Source: Desulfuromonadaceae bacterium (lineage in GTDB: Bacteria > Desulfobacterota > Desulfuromonadia > Desulfuromonadales > Geopsychrobacteraceae). Taken from it: a stretch of DNA of 8,305 nt. Numbering within the stretch: the first letter of the stretch is position 1; each line of letters opens with the position of its first letter. Positions 1-5,932 of this stretch are shown one piece after another. Position numbers and translations under genes: made by a program. The stretch lies in NCBI GenBank assembly GCA_016744555.1, contig JADGED010000111.1:1-8305 (forward strand), in the 5' to 3' direction. The notes beneath the pieces were generated by a model, which did not search any database, had not been told where the DNA came from, and saw nothing but the letters and a program-made list of their open reading frames with translations.

Positions 1-247
1 GTTGTGTATGCCACCATTGGTTCCGGGGCTGTGTATTGAGGTGGGTTATTATTTGCGTAATGGTAATTTTTTGACTGAAATATCACTTAATACCTTAGGC
101 TATCAGGCGGTTGATCGCCTCTACGAATGGCTGCTTGGGTCGTTGTTGGTTGGCCCTTTGTTAGCTTTGATAGTAGCAGCGTTTGTGTATCAGGTGGCAG
201 TAATGTTCAATCGAGAAGCTGCTGGAGAAAATAGTGTCGGTGAATAA
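1..247 (+). CDS. DUF2062 domain protein, C-terminal part (truncated by the window edge)
   Basis: The reading frame is open from the left edge and ends with TAA at 245-247, so only about 81 C-terminal residues are visible and the true start lies upstream. The visible part has the look of the end of a DUF2062 domain: a Met/Pro-rich entry (MCMPPLVPG), a short amphipathic region, then a conserved-looking glycine/leucine membrane stretch (LLGSLLVGPLLALIVAAFVY, about residues 44-63), followed by a short polar tail. DUF2062 proteins are small inner-membrane proteins, and the domain is also found fused behind family 2 glycosyltransferase domains. In a cluster of lipid-assembly genes such a fusion is plausible, but the N-terminal part is out of view. 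The last 14 bp overlap the start of the acyltransferase gene, implying co-translation. The family call rests on recognition of the C-terminal pattern only. Confidence 0.6.
   Translation, partial: LCMPPLVPGLCIEVGYYLRNGNFLTEISLNTLGYQAVDRLYEWLLGSLLVGPLLALIVAAFVYQVAVMFNREAAGENSVGE
224..227 (+). promoter_or_regulatory. Ribosome binding site (GGAG) for the acyltransferase gene
   Basis: GGAG lies 6 nt upstream of the GTG at 234 and inside the end of the preceding gene. It favours GTG 234 over the in-frame GTG at 240, which would be 12 nt away. No ATG is available near this position in that frame. Confidence 0.6.
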
Positions 248-1172
248 CGAAGAGGCAACCTCAACCGTTAAGCAACGTTGGACCAGTCGCAGCATTGGCT
301 CGTCGTGGCAGCATCAAAGTTTTTATTTGCTGATTCGCTGTGGCGGTCAACAGGCAGCATATTTGCTCCTTTACTGTGTGGTGTTTTATTATACGCTGCT
401 GCCATCGATTCGGCGTAAATGTAGTTTTTATCTCTCGCGTCGCTTCCCGCAGGCGGGGCGTTGGCAACAGTTTTTGAATAGTTATCGGATGAACCTTGCT
501 TTGGGCAAGGTTTTGGTCGATCGCGCCTTGGTCGGAATTCTTGGTGCCGATAGGCTCGATGTGAAGCTACATGGAAAACAGGAGTTGATGGATCTTATTG
601 CTGCCGGTAAAGGGGTTATTCTGGTTAATTCCCACATCGGTTGTTGGCAGGTAGCGGCTTCGGTTCTAGACTTTGTTGATACCCCGATCAATTTGTTGAT
701 ACAACGTGAAGAGGGTGATATTGATAGACACCACTTTGAACATAGTGGTGGAGAGTGTCCGTATCGAATTATCGACCCACGCGGCTACCTCGGTGGGGTG
801 ATGGAGATGCTCCAAGTACTTAAACGTGGTGAAGTTCTCTCCGTTATGGGCGATAGAATGTTGGGGAATGATAAGAATGGCGTCGATATTAACTTTATGG
901 GGGGGAAGGTAACGGTTCCATTTAGTGCTTATAAGTTAGCCTCTGCTACCGGAGCACCAATTGTTGCCCTGTTGTCGCATAAGGTTAGTGGCAACAGCTA
1001 TGCGATTAAAATTTCGTCGACCATTAATGTTCCAGCTAATTTAGGTCGGGGAAAAGAGAATTTTACCCCTTATGCGCAAGAGTATGCAGGTATTTTAGAA
1101 AAATATTGTGAAGAACATCCCTTTCAGTTTTTTAACTTTTTTGATATGTGGCAGAATAAATCTGCCGATTAA
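234..1172 (+). CDS. LpxL/HtrB-like lysophospholipid acyltransferase family protein
   Basis: This 312-residue protein fits the LpxL/HtrB (lipid A late acyltransferase, LABLAT) family in length and order of motifs. Family members sit on the inner membrane and move an acyl chain from acyl-ACP to a lipid acceptor. Visible features are a hydrophobic segment near residues 40-58, a catalytic-type block with His134 (NSHIGCWQ, residues 132-139), a second block around 205-230 (GDRMLG, then FMGGKVTVPF) matching the substrate-pocket region, SATGAPIVAL at about 237-246, and the family-like C-terminal end (EEHPFQFFNFFDMW, 293-306). The usual HX4D/E motif reads HX4Q here (His134, Gln139). The next gene is an ACP, 48 bp downstream, which is a natural acyl donor. 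The product may be acylation of a cluster-specific lipid rather than lipid A itself; the acceptor cannot be read from the sequence. Confidence 0.85.
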   Translation: MSVNNEEATSTVKQRWTSRSIGSSWQHQSFYLLIRCGGQQAAYLLLYCVVFYYTLLPSIRRKCSFYLSRRFPQAGRWQQFLNSYRMNLALGKVLVDRALVGILGADRLDVKLHGKQELMDLIAAGKGVILVNSHIGCWQVAASVLDFVDTPINLLIQREEGDIDRHHFEHSGGECPYRIIDPRGYLGGVMEMLQVLKRGEVLSVMGDRMLGNDKNGVDINFMGGKVTVPFSAYKLASATGAPIVALLSHKVSGNSYAIKISSTINVPANLGRGKENFTPYAQEYAGILEKYCEEHPFQFFNFFDMWQNKSAD

Positions 1173-1207
1173 TAAACAACTTATTTAACGCTGCGATTTA
1201 CATCGCC

Positions 1208-1212
1208 AGGAG
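1208..1212 (+). promoter_or_regulatory. Ribosome binding site (AGGAG) for the first ACP gene
   Basis: AGGAG is placed 8 nt before ATG 1221 and is one of the strongest Shine-Dalgarno matches in the window, consistent with the high expression ACPs usually need. A perfect 5-bp inverted repeat (GCGAT at 1193-1197, ATCGC at 1202-1206, 4-nt loop) ends 1 nt upstream. It is small and may be chance. Confidence 0.65.
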
Positions 1213-1220
1213 TAATAATC

Positions 1221-1472
1221 ATGAGTGTAAAAGAAAAACTCAAGCAAGTGTTGATAGAGGATTTAAACATCGAAGATGTAGAACCAGATGAAATTGCAGA
1301 TGATTTGGCTCTGTTCGGTGAAGGTTTAGGTCTTGATTCTTTGGATGCGGTAGAATTGGTAATTATCATCCAAAAGCATTTTGGGGTCGAAATTAAGGAT
1401 ATGGTCGAAAGTCGGCCAATTTTCGAATCAATCAATACTTTGGCAGCATATATTGAGGCTAATAAGTCCTAA
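1221..1472 (+). CDS. Acyl carrier protein
   Basis: An 83-residue acidic protein with the standard four-helix ACP pattern. The phosphopantetheine attachment motif is LGLDSLDAVEL, with Ser40 as the residue to be modified by a 4'-phosphopantetheinyl transferase. The length and the DSLD motif match discrete type II fatty-acid/polyketide carriers. It carries the growing or finished acyl chain as a thioester for the ketosynthase pair encoded immediately downstream and possibly for the acyltransferase encoded upstream. Start ATG 1221 is supported by a strong AGGAG. The stop TAA shares its last base with the ATG of the ketosynthase gene (1-bp overlap), so the two are probably translationally coupled. 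It is clearly different from the second ACP at the right edge (Ser44, GLDSLDAVEV), and the two are not a recent duplication. Confidence 0.95.
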   Translation: MSVKEKLKQVLIEDLNIEDVEPDEIADDLALFGEGLGLDSLDAVELVIIIQKHFGVEIKDMVESRPIFESINTLAAYIEANKS

Positions 1473-2671
1473 TGTTTTATCCGGAACCAACAGCAATAAC
1501 TGGGCTTGGCTGTATCTCTGCCGCAGGTCTCGATCTGGATACTGCGCTGGTAAATATGTTTGCCGGAAAACGGAATCCCCAGCCGCCGACGAAGTTTACT
1601 ACTGAGCACCAAGTTGCTTCTTTGGTTTTAGAATTAAGTGACGAGCTTAAGCTTCCTCTTGATGAGGAGGAAGAGATTTATTCTCGTACTTGCCAATTGG
1701 CACTGGTTGCGGCACAGCAAGCTTTAACTGATGCCGGTTGGGATAGCGAAAGCTTACGTGGTAAACGGGTTGGGGTGTGCCTAGGGACAACGGTCGGTTG
1801 CGCCCTAAACTGCGACGATTTTTACCGCACATATAAGGATGAAGGCGACGACGTGCCCGATATGGGAATTATGTCACGCTTTCTTCGTAGTAATCCTGCC
1901 GCCGTTGTTGCGCAACAGTTAAAGTTGGATGGGCCGGTGCAAACGGTTGTAAATGCTTGCTCTTCTGGTACCGATGCAATCGGCATTGGAGCTGGCTGGC
2001 TTAGAGCCGGTGCTTGCGATATTGTTATTGCTGGTGGCACCGATGAGCTATTGCGTTTGACCTATTCTGGCTTCAGTTCGTTGATGATTACCGCACCAGA
2101 ACCGTGTAAGCCGTTCGATGTTAATCGCAAAGGTTTGAATTTGGGCGAAGGGGCAGGGGTGGTAATTCTTGAATCGGCAGAGCTAAGTAAAGCGAAACAA
2201 AAACGTGGTTATCTGCGTGGCTATGGTTCTGCTTGTGATGCTTATCACTTGACCGCACCGCATCCAGAAGGGACGGGCTTAAAACGTGCTATTTTTGAGG
2301 CGTTGGCTGCAGCACAGTTAAACGCAACCGATATCGCCTTTATCAACGCCCACGGTACCGGCACTCCCGATAATGATCGCGTTGAAAGTCGAGTGATGAA
2401 AGCCGTCTTCCCCGGCAAGCCATTTGGGTCGACCAAAGGGTTTACTGGTCATACCCTTGGTGCTGCCGGTGGTATCGAAGCGGTATTTACCATTGCTTGT
2501 TTGCAGCGTGGTGAAATTCCTGCCAGTATCGGCTTTTCCACTGCTGATCCAGAATGTCCAGCAGAACCGGTCAAAGTAAATACAGCAATATCCGGCAGCA
2601 ACGCATTGTCAGAATCTTTAGCATTTGGTGGTAATAACGCTGTGCTGATTTTTGCTAAAGGGGAGTGTTGA
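1472..2671 (+). CDS. Beta-ketoacyl-ACP synthase (FabF/KS-II type, catalytically complete)
   Basis: This 399-residue protein is a thiolase-fold condensing enzyme that performs decarboxylative Claisen condensation of an acyl chain with malonyl-ACP. The complete Cys-His-His set is visible: Cys163 in VNACSSGTDA, His294 in NAHGTGTPDND, and His327 in GFTGHTLGAAGG. The glycine-rich GLNLGEGAGVV segment (221-231) and the C-terminal FGGNNAVLIF segment (385-394) are also typical. Length is near the usual 400-410 for FabF-like enzymes. The ATG overlaps the ACP stop by one base. No strong Shine-Dalgarno sits at the right distance, so translation probably depends on coupling. It is followed after 1 bp by a degenerate KS-like partner, the arrangement of KS/chain-length-factor heterodimers in aryl-polyene and type II polyketide systems. 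A housekeeping FabF role is unlikely in this context. Confidence 0.92.
   Translation: MFYPEPTAITGLGCISAAGLDLDTALVNMFAGKRNPQPPTKFTTEHQVASLVLELSDELKLPLDEEEEIYSRTCQLALVAAQQALTDAGWDSESLRGKRVGVCLGTTVGCALNCDDFYRTYKDEGDDVPDMGIMSRFLRSNPAAVVAQQLKLDGPVQTVVNACSSGTDAIGIGAGWLRAGACDIVIAGGTDELLRLTYSGFSSLMITAPEPCKPFDVNRKGLNLGEGAGVVILESAELSKAKQKRGYLRGYGSACDAYHLTAPHPEGTGLKRAIFEALAAAQLNATDIAFINAHGTGTPDNDRVESRVMKAVFPGKPFGSTKGFTGHTLGAAGGIEAVFTIACLQRGEIPASIGFSTADPECPAEPVKVNTAISGSNALSESLAFGGNNAVLIFAKGEC
2660..2665 (+). promoter_or_regulatory. Ribosome binding site (GGGGAG) that fixes the start of the second KS-like gene
   Basis: GGGGAG lies inside the end of the ketosynthase gene, 7 nt before ATG 2673. It decides between ATG 2673 and a longer TTG start at 2652, which would place the site inside the coding sequence, and the in-frame ATG 2679, which would be 13 nt away. 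Confidence 0.65.
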
Positions 2672-2672
2672 T

Positions 2673-3722
2673 ATGCGTATGGCTATTCAAGGCGTTGGCA
2701 TTACCGGCGCATTTGGTACCGGTGTTGACGCTCTACGGACAGCGTTACAAACTGGTCAGGTTCCAGCAGAAAACAAAACCGCAGAAAATGGCTATCAAGC
2801 TCCGGTGGATAAATTAGTCGACTTTATTCCGAAGCGGGCATTACGGCGCATTGATCACTTTTCGAAGATGACTTTGCTCAGTGCCAGTTTGGCGATTCAG
2901 GATGCTAAGTTAGAAACTGCCGACCGTTCACGCATGGGTGTGGTAATCGCTACCGGTTATGGAACGCTACAGACGACATTTAAATTTTTAGATTCGTATC
3001 TCGATTATGGTTACGCCTGTAGTTCCCCGACCCACTTTTCCAATTCTGTACATAATGCTGCTGCTGCTCACGTATCGATGCAAATGCAAGCTACAGCACC
3101 GAGCTTGACGGTGACGCAATTTGAAATGTCGGTTGCTTCGGCACTACTCAGTGCACAGCAATGGTTAGCGGAAGGGCGAGTAGACCAAGTTTTATTTGGT
3201 GCAGTAGATGAGTCGTGCGAGGTATTGCATTATTGCCGTAACCAATTTTTTGGCGCTGGCGAACAAGGTCCAATCCAGCCGTTTGCATTTGATAAACAAA
3301 GTGCTGTCGCTGGCGAAGGTGCGACCTTCTTGCTATTAACTGCAGACAGTGAAGCGGCCCCTTATGGTTTTATTGATTCGGTGCAAATGGGGAACCATAC
3401 CGTTTCACCTCTACAATTATCTAACGATGAGCTGTTCATTATTGGTGCTGATGGCCACCGACAATGCAGTAGTTGGTACCCGCAGGCGGTTTCCGATTCT
3501 AACGCCGTAGCATATGCACCACTGTATGGCAGTTTTCTTGCTGCTGCCGGATTTGATTTAGCTGTAGCCGCAGTTTCACAACGAGATGAAACTATTTACC
3601 TCTGCCCAGAAAGCAGTGGTAGTGTTGGGTTGTTGCCAACACAAAAATTAACTTCGCAGCCGCTTAGTTGTTTAAAGTTTGATGGTGGTGGAAATTACGG
3701 CTTAATTCGATTGTCACGGTGA
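2673..3722 (+). CDS. Ketosynthase-like chain-length-factor-type subunit (catalytic residues lost)
   Basis: With ATG 2673 the product is 349 residues, about 50 shorter than the neighbouring ketosynthase but alignable by eye. Shared features include the GVGITGAFG start (7-15), SNSVHNAAAAH (123-133), the GEGATFLLL segment (214-222), and the W-x(5)-V/C-D stretch ending in GAVDE (176-180). At the position of the nucleophilic Cys it has Glu151 (TQFEMS). The HGTG His is replaced by Asp260 (IGADG), and the second His by Ser287 (YGSFLAAAG). It therefore cannot condense by the normal mechanism and most likely pairs with the active ketosynthase to shape the product cavity, as chain-length factors do. 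A KSQ-like decarboxylase role seems unlikely because the Cys position is Glu rather than Gln. The start follows the ketosynthase stop by 1 bp, supporting a stoichiometric pair. The 1:1 partnership is inference. Confidence 0.85.
   Translation: MRMAIQGVGITGAFGTGVDALRTALQTGQVPAENKTAENGYQAPVDKLVDFIPKRALRRIDHFSKMTLLSASLAIQDAKLETADRSRMGVVIATGYGTLQTTFKFLDSYLDYGYACSSPTHFSNSVHNAAAAHVSMQMQATAPSLTVTQFEMSVASALLSAQQWLAEGRVDQVLFGAVDESCEVLHYCRNQFFGAGEQGPIQPFAFDKQSAVAGEGATFLLLTADSEAAPYGFIDSVQMGNHTVSPLQLSNDELFIIGADGHRQCSSWYPQAVSDSNAVAYAPLYGSFLAAAGFDLAVAAVSQRDETIYLCPESSGSVGLLPTQKLTSQPLSCLKFDGGGNYGLIRLSR
3718..3722 (+). promoter_or_regulatory. Ribosome binding site (GGTGA) supporting the PagL-like start at 3728
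   Basis: GGTGA overlaps the end of the preceding gene, including its stop codon, and lies 5 nt before ATG 3728. It supports that ATG over the in-frame GTG at 3719, which has no purine-rich site before it. Confidence 0.45.
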
Positions 3723-3727
3723 GAATA

Positions 3728-4303
3728 ATGGCAAGAGGTATAATTTCTTTGGCTTTGTTGTTGGGGGTATGTTTTTCTTTTTCGGGGAATGCATATGCTA
3801 ACAAAGATCAGTATTTACCCAATAACTACGGGGTCGCGCTTTTAACAGGATCTTCTTATGATCCCGATCAAATTGGTATGGTGATGGTTCAGGGGCACGT
3901 GGTCGCCGACTACAAGCGTTTTTTTCTCCATCGCTCACCCCCAGGTTTACGTTTAAAGGTTGAGGCAAATTTAGGTCTAACCACCGATGGCCGTCAACGT
4001 AGCTTGTTTTCTTTAAATATGCTGGCTTTACGTTATTTTGACAATTGGAGCGTTGGTACATTTATCCCCTACTTTGAGGCTGGGATCGGAGTAATTTACA
4101 CCGATTTCCGGGTTGCAGGGCAGGGTTCGCGGATAAATTTTAATCCGCAACTGGGAGTGGGTTTTAAGGTCCCCCTCGATGATGGAAGTGACAGCGAAGC
4201 AATCAGTTTAGGTTTGCGTCTCCACCATGTTTCTAACGCTAATTTGTTAAAAGATAACCGTGGGGTTAATTCGGTATTTTTGATGGTTGGTTATCAGTTT
4301 TAG
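3728..4303 (+). CDS. PagL-like acyloxyacyl hydrolase / lipid A 3-O-deacylase family outer-membrane protein
   Basis: The 191-residue product starts with a Sec signal peptide (MARG, hydrophobic core at about 5-18, likely cleavage after AYA at 22-24). The rest alternates polar and hydrophobic residues in beta-strand fashion and ends in YQF, a C-terminal aromatic typical of outer-membrane barrels. Near the C-terminus it has HHVSNANL (166-173), matching the HxSN active-site segment of PagL, with His167 and Ser169 as the candidate pair. PagL removes the 3-O-linked acyl chain of lipid A in the outer membrane. The third catalytic residue (Glu, 12 residues after the Ser in Pseudomonas PagL as I recall it) reads Asn181 here, so activity or specificity may differ. 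It starts 5 bp after the KS-like gene and is followed by a repeat element, so it may be the last gene of the first transcript. A role in handling the cluster product in the outer membrane is inference. Confidence 0.78.
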   Translation: MARGIISLALLLGVCFSFSGNAYANKDQYLPNNYGVALLTGSSYDPDQIGMVMVQGHVVADYKRFFLHRSPPGLRLKVEANLGLTTDGRQRSLFSLNMLALRYFDNWSVGTFIPYFEAGIGVIYTDFRVAGQGSRINFNPQLGVGFKVPLDDGSDSEAISLGLRLHHVSNANLLKDNRGVNSVFLMVGYQF

Positions 4304-4317
4304 AGTTTTTATTGTCC

Positions 4318-4465
4318 TTATCACAGAGGCACTGAGGCACAGAGAAAAGCCACACAGAGTTAAATTGTGGTGCTTAAATGCCAAATCATCAGGTTTAACT
4401 AGGGGCAAGGTTTGGACGTTAACTTTAGATATGGTTTTCTCAGAGCCTCAGAGGCTCTGTGGTGA
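4318..4465. repeat. MITE/REP-like inverted-repeat element with CACAGAG-type ends
   Basis: Most of the 183-bp gap between 4303 and 4487 is an element with imperfect inverted ends. The left end (4322-4351) starts CACAGAGGCA and runs to AGAGAAAAGCC. The right end (4433-4461), read on the minus strand, starts CACAGAGCCT and runs to GAGAAAACC. The left end also shows a period-8 tandem pattern (CAGAGGCA, CTGAGGCA, CAGAG). The right end contains a perfect 9-bp-arm palindrome at 4441-4459. An inner perfect inverted repeat pairs AGTTAAA (4358-4364) with TTTAACT (4394-4400). No transposase is present. Similar CACAGAGGCACAGAG-type repeats are, to my knowledge, dispersed in many bacterial genomes, which supports a mobile or dispersed origin. 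Boundaries are approximate and I could not identify a target-site duplication. It may split the cluster into two transcripts. Confidence 0.65.
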
Positions 4466-4486
4466 ATAATAGATGGATATGAAATT

Positions 4487-4930
4487 ATGAAAAAAGAAGA
4501 TGTCCCACAGCAAATAGGTCTAACTGACGGTGAAACTGAAGTAAATTATGCTGTTGATGGTGAAGGTAATTACACGTTAACGCAAAGTTGTGGTTGGGAG
4601 GCAAAAACTGTAGCGCTGCGCCAGGCGTGGGAAGCGATTGTTGACCAATTGCAACTAGTGTTAGACGAGATTAAGGCGGGGGAGAAGAGTCCGTTGGCCT
4701 ATCATATGGTTAAAAGTCAGATGGATCATGCCTTGTTGGCACAGTATTCTGGTGTTGCCCGGTGGCGGGTAAAGCGCCATTTAAGGCCAGATGTTTTTGC
4801 CCGTTTGGATGATGCCGCTCTTGTCCCATATGCAAAGGTGTTTAATCTTGAGGTTGGGCAAGTACGAACTGTGCCCGGCCAGCCAGATGTAGAACCATTT
4901 ATTAACAAAAATAATGAAGTCGAGGATTAA
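4487..4930 (+). CDS. Small conserved-looking protein with HTH-like segment, function unknown
   Basis: I do not recognise a named family for this 147-residue, mostly soluble protein. The N-terminal third (about 1-45) is acidic and polar. A helical stretch follows (about 45-80, WEAIVDQLQLVLDEI). Residues about 82-125 resemble a Cro/C1-type helix-turn-helix: LLAQYSGVARWRVKRHL followed by a Leu/Ala-rich part (DDAALVPYAKVFNLEVGQV). No signal peptide or membrane segment is visible. It could be a DNA-binding regulator of the cluster, or a scaffold/adaptor in which the HTH-like fold serves another purpose. Start ATG 4487 has only a weak upstream purine run, just beyond the repeat element. Its TAA abuts the GTG of the BtrH-like gene with no gap, suggesting that the two are made together and may work together. 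Confidence 0.7.
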   Translation: MKKEDVPQQIGLTDGETEVNYAVDGEGNYTLTQSCGWEAKTVALRQAWEAIVDQLQLVLDEIKAGEKSPLAYHMVKSQMDHALLAQYSGVARWRVKRHLRPDVFARLDDAALVPYAKVFNLEVGQVRTVPGQPDVEPFINKNNEVED

Positions 4931-5932
4931 GTGAAAATTGATTTTCCCCATCGCCAATTCGCCCATTGTGAAAGTGGCGTCACTGCTAATTTATTAAATT
5001 ACCACGGCCTTCCGTGCTCAGAGGCGCTAGCGTTTGGTATCGGCAGTGGTTTGTTCTTTGGTTATGTGCCGTTTGTTAAACTAAATTTTATGCCTTTAAC
5101 AACATTTAGGATTGGCCCAGGTAGTATTTTTGGTAAGGCAACTAAGCGCCTCGGAATAGAAATAAAAAAAGAAAAATTCCGTGATCCTGTCGTCGCAGAG
5201 AAGCATCTAGATTCGTTGCTGGCCGAAGGTCGCCCGGTAGGTGCACAGACCGGAGTATATTGGCTCCCATTTTTCCCTCCAGCATACCGTTTCCATTTTA
5301 ATGGTCATAATTTAGTGATTATTGGGAAAGAGGGGGATGACTACCTGATTAGTGATCCGATTTTTGAAGAGCCAGTGCGTTGCCCTGCTAGTGATCTGCG
5401 CAAAGCTCGATTTGCCAAAGGGGCACTTGCTCCAAAGGGTAAGATTTATTATATCGAAAAAATGCCAGCTTCATTTGATTTGCCGCAAGCAGTTACTGCC
5501 GGGATCAGTGAAGTTTGCCGTAATATGCTGAAAACCCCAGTGCCACTAGCTGGTGTCCGTGGCATCAGACTGCTATCTCGCCGTTTAGCAAAATGGCCAA
5601 ATAAAATGTCGGAGAAGGATACAATTCTTAACCTTGGCCATATCATCCGGATGCAAGAAGAGATTGGCACCGGTGGTGGTGGGTTCCGCTTTCTCTATGC
5701 AGCATTTTTGCAGGAAGCTGCAGGCATTCTAGAAAATGATCGTTTGTCAGAGCTGTCACAGCATTGCACTGAAATTGGCGATTTGTGGCGTGACTTTGCC
5801 TTGTTGGCATCAAGGGTTTGCAAGGGTAGAGCTGCTGTTCAAGATTCTTTTGATGAGTTAGCGCAATTGTTACGCAATTGTGCCGATGAGGAAGAGGTCT
5901 TATTTAATGATCTCATGACGGTTATCAAGTGA
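4931..5932 (+). CDS. BtrH N-terminal domain / DUF4872 protein, likely acyl-ACP-dependent acyltransferase
   Basis: The 333-residue product matches the BtrH_N plus DUF4872 architecture. The N-terminal half (about 10-175) has a papain/C39-like arrangement: Cys13 in FAHCESGVTANLL, His126 in FHFNGHNLV, and Asp142 in YLISDP, with the family-like FGIGSGLFFGYVPF segment at 35-48. The C-terminal half (about 185-330) is helical and contains MQEEIGTGGGGFRFLYAAFL (241-260) and IGDLWRDFA (282-290), which I recall as strongly conserved in this group. BtrH of butirosin biosynthesis transfers an acyl group from a carrier protein to an amine, so an ACP-to-acceptor transfer is the best guess; two ACPs are in the neighbourhood. 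Start is GTG 4931, directly after the preceding stop, with GAGGA at 4922-4926 in front. Substrate and acceptor are unknown. No signal peptide, so probably cytosolic. Confidence 0.83.
   Translation: MKIDFPHRQFAHCESGVTANLLNYHGLPCSEALAFGIGSGLFFGYVPFVKLNFMPLTTFRIGPGSIFGKATKRLGIEIKKEKFRDPVVAEKHLDSLLAEGRPVGAQTGVYWLPFFPPAYRFHFNGHNLVIIGKEGDDYLISDPIFEEPVRCPASDLRKARFAKGALAPKGKIYYIEKMPASFDLPQAVTAGISEVCRNMLKTPVPLAGVRGIRLLSRRLAKWPNKMSEKDTILNLGHIIRMQEEIGTGGGGFRFLYAAFLQEAAGILENDRLSELSQHCTEIGDLWRDFALLASRVCKGRAAVQDSFDELAQLLRNCADEEEVLFNDLMTVIK

Noticed and set aside
2652..2672. Upstream TTG start for the second KS-like gene
   Set aside because: The GGGGAG site at 2660-2665 is correctly spaced for ATG 2673, and the ketosynthase-like fold begins right after that ATG.
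3719..3727. GTG start for the PagL-like gene
   Set aside because: There is no ribosome site upstream of it, whereas ATG 3728 has GGTGA at a fitting distance and gives a normal signal peptide.
4441..4459. Strong palindrome considered as a rho-independent terminator
   Set aside because: No T-run follows on either strand, and it forms part of the right end of the inverted-repeat element. It may still form RNA structure, but terminator function is not supported.
4287..4469. A 60-codon open frame across the gap after the PagL-like gene
   Set aside because: It overlaps the end of the PagL-like gene, runs through the inverted-repeat element, has no ribosome site and its translation has no recognisable protein character.
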